From contig JAHUUM010000004.1 of NCBI GenBank assembly GCA_019218445.1, positions 62,001 through 126,000 of the forward strand: a stretch of DNA of 64,000 bases. Reading direction: 5' to 3'. This document shows positions 56,315 to 64,000 of the stretch, piece by piece. The translations under genes and the position numbers were made by a program. Each line of letters begins with the position of its first letter. The first letter of the stretch is position 1. The notes under the pieces were generated by a model that ran no database searches, had not been told where the DNA came from, and saw only the letters and a program-made list of their open reading frames with translations. This DNA comes from Weeksellaceae bacterium TAE3-ERU29. Lineage in GTDB: Bacteria > Bacteroidota > Bacteroidia > Flavobacteriales > Weeksellaceae.

Positions 56315-58111
56315 ATGAAGAACATACGAAATTTCTGTATAATAGCCCATATAGACCACGGTAAGAGCACCTTGGCAGACCGACTTTTATCTCACACTCA
56401 ATCCGTAACGGAAAGAGAAATGCAAGACCAATTATTAGATGATATGGACTTGGAGAGAGAAAGAGGTATTACAATAAAATCTCATGCCATTCAAATGGAA
56501 TATGAATATAAGGGAGAAACTTATGTTTTAAACCTTATAGATACTCCCGGTCACGTGGATTTCTCTTATGAGGTTTCTCGTTCTATCGCAGCTTGTGAAG
56601 GGGCTTTACTTATTGTAGATGCAGCACAAAGTATTCAGGCACAAACTATTTCTAATCTTTATTTGGCTTTAGACAATGATTTAGAAATTATTCCGGTTTT
56701 AAACAAAATTGATTTACCAAGTGCCAACCCGGAAGAAGTTTCAGATGATATTATAAATCTTTTAGGTTGCAACAAAGAAGATATTATAAGAGCCAGCGGA
56801 AAAACAGGTGAAGGGGTAGAAGATATTTTAACAGCGATAATAGAACGTGTTCCACCTCCGGTAGGTGACCCAAATGCTCCATTACAAGCCTTAATTTTTG
56901 ATTCAGTCTATAATCCATTTAGAGGGGTAGAAGCCTTTTTTAAAGTAGTGAATGGGGAAATTCATGAGCGAGAGGCGGTTAAGTTTATGCAAACCGGTAA
57001 AAAATATGAGGCTGATGAAATTGGCACTTTAAAACTAAAACAACAACCTAAAAAGGTTATAAAAACAGGAGATGTAGGTTATATAATTTCAGGAATTAAA
57101 ACTGCTGTCGATGTAAAAGTAGGAGATACTATCACCTCAATAGAAAATCCGGCCGATAAACCTATTGGTGGATTTGAGGAAGTAAAACCTATGGTATTCG
57201 CAGGAATTTATCCTGTGGATACAGAGGATTACGAAGAACTTACTTACTCTCTGGAAAAATTACAATTAAATGATGCGTCTTTAACTTATCAAAAAGAGAG
57301 TTCTGCTGCATTAGGGTTTGGTTTCCGCTGTGGTTTCTTAGGAATGTTACACTTAGAAATTATTCAGGAAAGGTTAGAGCGAGAATTTGATATGACGGTA
57401 ATTACTACTGTACCCAACGTATCATACCATGCTTATACTGTAAAAAATCCTAACGATTTAATTCTGGTAAACAATCCGTCTGATTTGCCTGATCCTTCTG
57501 GATTAGACCGAATAGAAGAACCTTATATTAAAGCTTCAATTATTACAAAATCTGACTTTGTAGGATCGGTAATGACACTTTGTATAGATAAACGAGGAGA
57601 AATTGTAAATCAAACTTATCTTACTTCTGACAGAGTAGAATTAACTTTCCACATGCCTTTAGCTGAAGTCGTGTTTGATTTTTATGATAGATTAAAAACT
57701 ATTTCTAAAGGATATGCTTCATTTGATTATTCTCCTATTGGTATGCGTCCGTCTGATTTAGTTCGTTTAGATGTTTTAATTAATGGAGAACCTGTGGATG
57801 CTCTTTCAGCTTTAGTTCACAGAGATAATTCTTACAATATCGGTAAGAAAATGTGTAGTAAATTAAGAGAGTTAATTCCTCGCCAAATGTTCGATATTCC
57901 GATACAAGCGGCTATCGGAGCTAAAATTATTGCCAGAGAAACAATTAAAGCTTTAAGAAAAGATGTGACTGCAAAATGTTACGGAGGTGATATTTCTCGT
58001 AAGAGAAAACTATTAGAAAAACAGAAAAAAGGTAAAAAACGAATGCGACAAGTTGGACGTGTAGAAGTTCCGCAAAGTGCATTTATGGCTGTTTTAAAAT
58101 TAAATGACTAA
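56315..58111 (+). CDS. lepA: Elongation factor 4 (LepA)
   Basis: Ribosomal GTPase that acts on stalled or immature ribosomes. 598 residues. G1 [10 protein letters not shown]2 region RERGITIK, G3 DTPGHVDF, G4 NKIDLP. The LepA-specific C-terminal domain is complete, ending [20 protein letters not shown]. Monocistronic, with a terminator at 58116-58147. Confidence 0.98.
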   Translation: MKNIRNFCIIAHIDHGKSTLADRLLSHTQSVTEREMQDQLLDDMDLERERGITIKSHAIQMEYEYKGETYVLNLIDTPGHVDFSYEVSRSIAACEGALLIVDAAQSIQAQTISNLYLALDNDLEIIPVLNKIDLPSANPEEVSDDIINLLGCNKEDIIRASGKTGEGVEDILTAIIERVPPPVGDPNAPLQALIFDSVYNPFRGVEAFFKVVNGEIHEREAVKFMQTGKKYEADEIGTLKLKQQPKKVIKTGDVGYIISGIKTAVDVKVGDTITSIENPADKPIGGFEEVKPMVFAGIYPVDTEDYEELTYSLEKLQLNDASLTYQKESSAALGFGFRCGFLGMLHLEIIQERLEREFDMTVITTVPNVSYHAYTVKNPNDLILVNNPSDLPDPSGLDRIEEPYIKASIITKSDFVGSVMTLCIDKRGEIVNQTYLTSDRVELTFHMPLAEVVFDFYDRLKTISKGYASFDYSPIGMRPSDLVRLDVLINGEPVDALSALVHRDNSYNIGKKMCSKLRELIPRQMFDIPIQAAIGAKIIARETIKALRKDVTAKCYGGDISRKRKLLEKQKKGKKRMRQVGRVEVPQSAFMAVLKLND

Positions 58112-58115
58112 AAAT

Positions 58116-58147
58116 AAAAATCCCTAATTTCGGAATTAGGGATTTTT
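58116..58147. terminator. Bidirectional terminator between lepA and der
   Basis: AAAAATCCCTAATT and AATTAGGGATTTTT form a perfect stem with a TCGG loop; T runs on both strands. Confidence 0.92.
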
Positions 58148-58173
58148 TATATGTTTTAAATTCTAAATTGAAT

Positions 58174-59484
58174 TTATTTTTGTCTGAAATAAATTTGAAT
58201 CGGTACACCTGAAAAATCAAAATGTTTTCTAATCTGATTTTCAACAAACCTTTTATAAGGCTCTTTTACATATTGTGGTAAATTAGTAAAAAGAGCAAAC
58301 TGAGGTGTTCTTGTAGGCAACTGAGTAATATATTTTATTTTGATATATTTTCCTTTAATTGCCGGTGGTGGAGTTGTTTTTACGATTGGTAAAATAATAT
58401 CATTTAATTTACTTGTTTTCACTCTCTTAGACCTATTTTCACACACTTGAATTGCAGTTTCTACCGCTTTATGAATTCTTTGTTTGGTTAAAGCAGAAAT
58501 AAATAATACAGGAACATCTGTAAATGGCTCTATTCTTTTTTTGATAGCAGCCTCCATTCCTTTCATTGTATTAGTTTCCTTTTCTATTGTATCCCATTTA
58601 TTTACCAAGATCACAATTCCTCGTCTATTCTTCTGTGCTAAATTAAATATTTTCATGTCTTGCGACTCAATACCACGTTCAGCATCAATCATTAATATAA
58701 CAACATCACTATCTTCTATCGCTCTTATAGAACGCATCACAGAATAAAACTCCAAGTCTTCTTCTACTTTGCTTTTCTTTCTTATTCCTGCAGTATCTAC
58801 CAAAACAAACTCCTTCCCGAATTTAGAATATAAAGTTTCTATGGAATCTCTTGTAGTCCCCGCAACATCGGTAACTATATTTCTTTCTTCTCCTAATAAA
58901 GCATTAGTAAAAGTAGATTTCCCTACATTAGGTCTTCCTACTATTGTTATTTTTGGTAAACCTTCAAATGGATCTTCATGCTCTTCTTCAGGCAATGCTT
59001 TAATAACATCGTCTAATAAATCACCTGTTCCTCCTCCGCTGGTTGCTGAAATTGTGTAATATTTTTCAAATCCTAATTCGTAGAACTCTACCGCATCCAA
59101 AATATTTTTATTGCTATCCACTTTATTAACCGCTAAAAAAATCGGCTTTTCAGTCTTCTGTTGTAAAAGAAGTGCTACACGCTTATCCATATCGGTAACC
59201 CCTATTTGGTTATCTACTACGAATATAATTACACTTGCTTCATCTATTGCTAATTCTACTTGTTTTCTGATTTCTCCTTCAAAAATATCATCAGAGCCTT
59301 CTATATATCCTCCGGTATCAATCACTGTAAACTCTTTCCCGTTCCAATCAGACTTTCCGTAATGTCTATCTCTGGTTACACCTGAAACACTATCTACAAT
59401 CGCTTCTCTACGTTGTAGTAATCTGTTAAACAATGTTGATTTCCCTACATTGGGTCTCCCTACTATTGCAACAATATTTGCCAT
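58174..59484 (-). CDS. der: Ribosome biogenesis GTPase Der (EngA)
   Basis: Double-GTPase for 50S assembly. 436 residues from ATG 59484 ([20 protein letters not shown]). G1 occurs twice (GRPNVGKST near 9 and again near 185), with DTGGY and DTAGIRKKS, and NKVD and NKWD. The C-terminal KH-like domain ends [15 protein letters not shown] two codons upstream is less likely, since MANIV is the family start. -7 box at 59505-59498. Confidence 0.96.
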   Translation of the reverse strand: MANIVAIVGRPNVGKSTLFNRLLQRREAIVDSVSGVTRDRHYGKSDWNGKEFTVIDTGGYIEGSDDIFEGEIRKQVELAIDEASVIIFVVDNQIGVTDMDKRVALLLQQKTEKPIFLAVNKVDSNKNILDAVEFYELGFEKYYTISATSGGGTGDLLDDVIKALPEEEHEDPFEGLPKITIVGRPNVGKSTFTNALLGEERNIVTDVAGTTRDSIETLYSKFGKEFVLVDTAGIRKKSKVEEDLEFYSVMRSIRAIEDSDVVILMIDAERGIESQDMKIFNLAQKNRRGIVILVNKWDTIEKETNTMKGMEAAIKKRIEPFTDVPVLFISALTKQRIHKAVETAIQVCENRSKRVKTSKLNDIILPIVKTTPPPAIKGKYIKIKYITQLPTRTPQFALFTNLPQYVKEPYKRFVENQIRKHFDFSGVPIQIYFRQK

Positions 59485-59497
59485 ACTCAAATTTTTG

Positions 59498-59505
59498 CAA
59501 AGATA
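59498..59505 (-). promoter_or_regulatory. Promoter -7 box of der
   Basis: TATCTTTG on the minus strand, 13 nt before the der ATG. Confidence 0.6.
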
Positions 59506-59556
59506 GGTATTTTATTGGTTTTCTAAGACTTTGATTTTTTTGAATAGATTAATCGT

Positions 59557-60456
59557 CTATTCATTTCTATTATCTACTCCCCAAAAGAGTTTTTTTCTCA
59601 GTGTTTCTAAATAGCTGTTATTTTTAAGCTCTACAATATTTATACAGAATTTTGCTCGTTTTACCTCTACCTCTACCTCTGTACTTAACGAAACTAAGCG
59701 AGAATCTAAAGATAATGAATATTGAGGAACTCGGCTTTTTACAATTAGCTTTAAATTATCTTTATCAGGAATTACTATCGGTCTTACATTTAAGTTATGT
59801 GGTGCAATTGGAGTAACTACAAAATTTCTGTTCTCCGGTGAAATAATCGGCCCGTTACAACTTAACGAATATCCGGTAGACCCCGTAGGTGTAGCTACAA
59901 TCAGTCCATCCGCCCAAAAAGAATTTAATAATTCTCCATTTATATAAGCATCTACCGTAATCATACTTGTTGTTTCTTTCCGCATGATACTGAGCTCATT
60001 TAAAGCAAACGGACAAATAACTTCTACTGCTTTAGATGTTTTTACTTCTAAAAGAGAACGCTCGCTTATATTATAGTCTTTTTTTAAAATCGCCTCTAAA
60101 TTAGGTATTAATTCTTTCTTATTTATTGTAGCTAAATAACCTAATCTTCCCGTATTTACACCCACTATCGGCACTCCGGAATCTCGAACATAAGTAACCG
60201 CAGACAAGATTGTCCCATCCCCACCAAATGTGAAAAAATAGTCTAAATCTTTCCATAAGTTATTATACCCCGTAAAAACTTCTATTTTTTCTAAAAAAGG
60301 AAAACCTTCTATATTTTTAAGTAATTTATAAAAGCTTTCTTCTATTTGAACAGCTATATTTTTAGATTGAATTATTTTAAAAAATTCAGGGATTATATCC
60401 TCCAAAGAGGTAGAGGTTGTCTTTTTTCCGTATAATGCTATCTTAAAATCAGACAT
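59557..60456 (-). CDS. nadK: NAD kinase
   Basis: Makes NADP from NAD and ATP. 299 residues. Catalytic FTFGGDGTILSA, GVNTGRLGYLA, NELSIMRK, and the GSTGYSLSCNGPII block are present. It overlaps the CBS-domain gene by 8 bp and is co-transcribed with it. Confidence 0.95.
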   Translation of the reverse strand: MSDFKIALYGKKTTSTSLEDIIPEFFKIIQSKNIAVQIEESFYKLLKNIEGFPFLEKIEVFTGYNNLWKDLDYFFTFGGDGTILSAVTYVRDSGVPIVGVNTGRLGYLATINKKELIPNLEAILKKDYNISERSLLEVKTSKAVEVICPFALNELSIMRKETTSMITVDAYINGELLNSFWADGLIVATPTGSTGYSLSCNGPIISPENRNFVVTPIAPHNLNVRPIVIPDKDNLKLIVKSRVPQYSLSLDSRLVSLSTEVEVEVKRAKFCINIVELKNNSYLETLRKKLFWGVDNRNE

Positions 60457-61105
60457 CTATAAACTTCATTAATTGTTGAAATCTATCTTTCATTAAATCT
60501 TCCCTATCACCTAATTGTGATTGGTAAACAATTACATAGCCATATCTTTCGTAAGCCTCTATCACAGAATCTATACTCTCTGCATTTAGTTTTATTGTAA
60601 CTTCTATACTATCTCCAATGTGTTTTGAAATAAAAGCTCCGTAAACTCTGGCATTATTAGATTCTGCAATCTGAGTAATTTCGCTCATATTATAATTTAT
60701 TTGAGAAACTCTGATTGTAATAAGAGCCGCAGACTCCACAATTAAAGGGAATTTACTCATTAAATTAAAAATATCGTCTAAAAGAATATAGCCGGAATAA
60801 GCTCCATTATCTGACAGAATAGGTATTACATTACTTTGATTTGTTTGAAAGAAATTAATCGCTTCAAAAATATTAATGTGTTCCTGAGTATAAAAATTAT
60901 CAAATCTATCAATTAAAGTTTCAATTTTTGTTTCAGGTTTGGCTTCTAAAATCTCATAAAAATTTAAGTTACCCTTCCATATTCCATCCTGAACAATGAT
61001 GACGTGAGTTAAACTAAACTCCTCCGCTATTCTAAGAGCCTCAGAAACGGTATCCTCAAGTGTCAGCGTTTCTATGTCATTAAAAATATAAGACTTTATT
61101 AGCAT
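60449..61105 (-). CDS. CBS-domain protein
   Basis: 218 residues: two CBS repeats (about 1-60 and 75-130, e.g. FSLTHVIIVQDGIWKGNLNFYE and SNVIPILSDNGAYSGYILLDD) and a C-terminal ACT-like region (ALITIRVSQINYNMSEITQIAE, EVTIKLNAE). Such domains sense adenine nucleotides. It is translationally coupled to nadK by an 8-bp overlap, which suggests nucleotide- or energy-responsive control of NADP supply. That link is inference. Confidence 0.82.
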   Translation of the reverse strand: MLIKSYIFNDIETLTLEDTVSEALRIAEEFSLTHVIIVQDGIWKGNLNFYEILEAKPETKIETLIDRFDNFYTQEHINIFEAINFFQTNQSNVIPILSDNGAYSGYILLDDIFNLMSKFPLIVESAALITIRVSQINYNMSEITQIAESNNARVYGAFISKHIGDSIEVTIKLNAESIDSVIEAYERYGYVIVYQSQLGDREDLMKDRFQQLMKFIDV

Positions 61106-61201
61106 TGTTGAAATTTGTGGCTAATATAGCAATTTTAGTTGGTTTACGAGTTTTATTGCTTCTGTTTAAGTTTTTATTGACTTAATTAGACATAAATTAA
61201 T

Positions 61202-61235
61202 AAAAAATGGTTAGTGAAAAACCAACCATTTTTTA
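61202..61235 (-). terminator. Terminator after gyrB
   Basis: AAAATGGTT and AACCATTTT pair around a loop of about 14 nt; a T run follows on the minus strand. Confidence 0.8.
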
Positions 61236-61244
61236 TTATACTTT

Positions 61245-63209
<1,965 letters not shown>

Positions 63210-63224
63210 TCAATTCTGATTTAA

Positions 63225-63232
63225 CAAAGATA
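63225..63232 (-). promoter_or_regulatory. Promoter -7 box of gyrB
   Basis: TATCTTTG on the minus strand, 30 nt before the gyrB ATG. Confidence 0.6.
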
Positions 63233-63324
63233 CAAAAAATATAAGTTATATTTTATTTTGATATCAATTAATCTATTTTTATAAAAACAAGTTCTATTCA
63301 ATAAATAAAAACCTGATTATCAAC

Positions 63325-63358
63325 AAAAAAAAGAGAGCTCAATTTTAAGCCCTCTTCT
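63325..63358 (-). terminator. Terminator after the DUF805 gene
   Basis: On the minus strand AAGAGGGCT and AGCTCTCTT form an imperfect stem (one bulge, one G-T) followed by eight T. Confidence 0.75.
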
Positions 63359-63376
63359 TAAATTTTAGCTATAATT

Positions 63377-63772
63377 TTAAATAATGGCTTCTACTCCTTT
63401 CGGATTAGGTCCATATTCGTTTTCTCCCGGCTGACTATCTGTGGCTAAAAGTACTAATAACCAAATTGCTCCAATAAGTGGAATAAAGCCTATAAAAAAC
63501 CATCCACCACTTTTTCCTATGTCATGTAATCTACGAACAAGCACTGCAATAGCAGGAATAAAAGTAGCTAATCCATAAAGCCCATATAAGGAATAAAAGA
63601 GTATAGCAAGCGATGCTCCTCCTTCACCTCCAATGCCAGCAGCTATTCCAACTAAAGCCATTAATACGACTGAAATAATTGCATTAATCAGAGCAAACAT
63701 CCAATACTCTTGTCTTCTTGCTCTTCCATTAAAATCTGCATACTGTTTAAGTACTTTTAAATACCAATTCAT
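63377..63772 (-). CDS. DUF805 family membrane protein
   Basis: 131 residues: the family start NWYLKVLKQYADFNGRARRQ (cytoplasmic), then membrane helices about 27-45, 58-85 and 92-115, with VLVRRLHDIGKSGGWFF and the PGENEYGPNPKG tail. Function unknown; single gene. Confidence 0.88.
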   Translation of the reverse strand: MNWYLKVLKQYADFNGRARRQEYWMFALINAIISVVLMALVGIAAGIGGEGGASLAILFYSLYGLYGLATFIPAIAVLVRRLHDIGKSGGWFFIGFIPLIGAIWLLVLLATDSQPGENEYGPNPKGVEAII

Positions 63773-63934
63773 AAATTTCTTTTTTGTTTTGGCTAATTTA
63801 AAAACATTTCAAATAATATAAAAATAATTTTATGTAATTCTTAACTTAAAAAACTAAACTCATCATAAATATTTATGAATGTATTCCAATACTCATAAAT
63901 CTTTCCAAGATTTTAATATTTGAAAACTGTGGGA

Positions 63935-63952
63935 TATATGAGCAAAAATCAA
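63935..63952. repeat. Dispersed repeat flanking a terminator, copy 2
   Basis: TATATGAGCAAAAATCAA, identical to 47999-48016, again beside a terminator hairpin. Confidence 0.75.
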
Positions 63953-63953
63953 T

Positions 63954-63997
63954 AAAAAAAGCCGTTTCAATGAGTTTTGAGGCGGCTTCTTTTTATT
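63954..63997. terminator. Bidirectional terminator near the window end
   Basis: AAGCCGTTTCAA pairs with TTGAGGCGGCTT (two G-T pairs), with T-rich ends on both strands. It probably closes a minus-strand gene that lies beyond position 64000. Confidence 0.75.
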
Positions 63998-64000
63998 AAA

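Overview
The window is a chromosomal stretch from a low-G+C member of the Bacteroidota, most likely class Flavobacteriia. I place it from gene content and promoter style, not from a database match. Supporting signs are a fused CcoN-CcoO subunit with a single-heme CcoP, a type B succinate dehydrogenase (SdhCAB with one membrane subunit), flavobacterial conserved proteins such as the 165-residue 12712-13209 product, no visible Shine-Dalgarno sequences, and many copies of the Bacteroidota promoter pattern TTG-N19-TAnnTTTG. The genus is not resolved. There is no prophage, insertion sequence, CRISPR array, rRNA operon or defence island.

Layout. 1-11.7 kb (minus strand) is a translation/transcription superoperon, read right to left: rpsU, xerC and hpf, then tRNA-Thr, tRNA-Tyr, tRNA-Gly, tRNA-Thr, tuf, tRNA-Trp, secE, nusG, rplK, rplA, rplJ, rplL, rpoB and a truncated rpoC. 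11.9-19.3 kb holds an Fe-S CCG-domain protein with its partner, ComEC, a TonB-dependent receptor, YgjV, LolD and an NlpC/P60 lipoprotein. 19.5-20.1 kb has rpsT between two identical tRNA-Glu genes. 20.1-26.8 kb has corA, sdhCAB, cobalamin adenosyltransferase, thiamine pyrophosphokinase and a DtxR-type regulator. 26.8-31.2 kb (minus) has a serine hydrolase and the operon exbB-exbD-tonB-folC. 31.2-31.7 kb is the only long gene-free stretch, with a tandem repeat and a candidate structured RNA. 31.7-39.8 kb has an NlpE-like lipoprotein, an M1-peptidase-like protein that has lost its zinc ligands and carries a barrel-like tail, atpDC, tdk, a cupin and glnS. 40.0-46.3 kb is the cbb3 oxidase locus (ccoS, ccoNO, ccoQ, ccoP, ccoG, ccoH, TauE/SafE-like), followed by sucD and a small outer-membrane barrel gene. 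48-56 kb has a cysteine-rich small protein, a CDF transporter, an MsbA-like exporter, apt, tsaB, a DUF423 protein, a CPBP protease, a histidine kinase/response regulator pair and tRNA-Phe. 56.3-63.8 kb has lepA, der, nadK, a CBS protein, gyrB and a DUF805 protein.

How the genes work together. The bulk is core growth machinery: RNA polymerase, ribosomal proteins, EF-Tu, LepA, GlnRS and tRNAs. With it goes an aerobic/microaerobic respiratory chain: SdhCAB feeds menaquinol, cbb3 oxidase consumes oxygen, AtpDC are the F1 beta and epsilon subunits, and SucD belongs to the TCA cycle. The ExbB-ExbD-TonB motor would energise receptors such as the one at 15446-17602.

No clearly new multi-gene system is visible. 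The best candidates for something undescribed are the branched RNA-like element at 31533-31617, a promoter nested inside a terminator loop between tRNA-Tyr and tRNA-Gly, the M1 pseudoenzyme fused to a barrel, a terminator touching the xerC start codon, three promoters placed so close to their start codons that leaderless mRNAs are predicted, and a dispersed terminator-linked repeat at 48.0 and 63.9 kb. For six genes I moved the start downstream of the longest open frame, mostly because a promoter box overlaps the longer frame.
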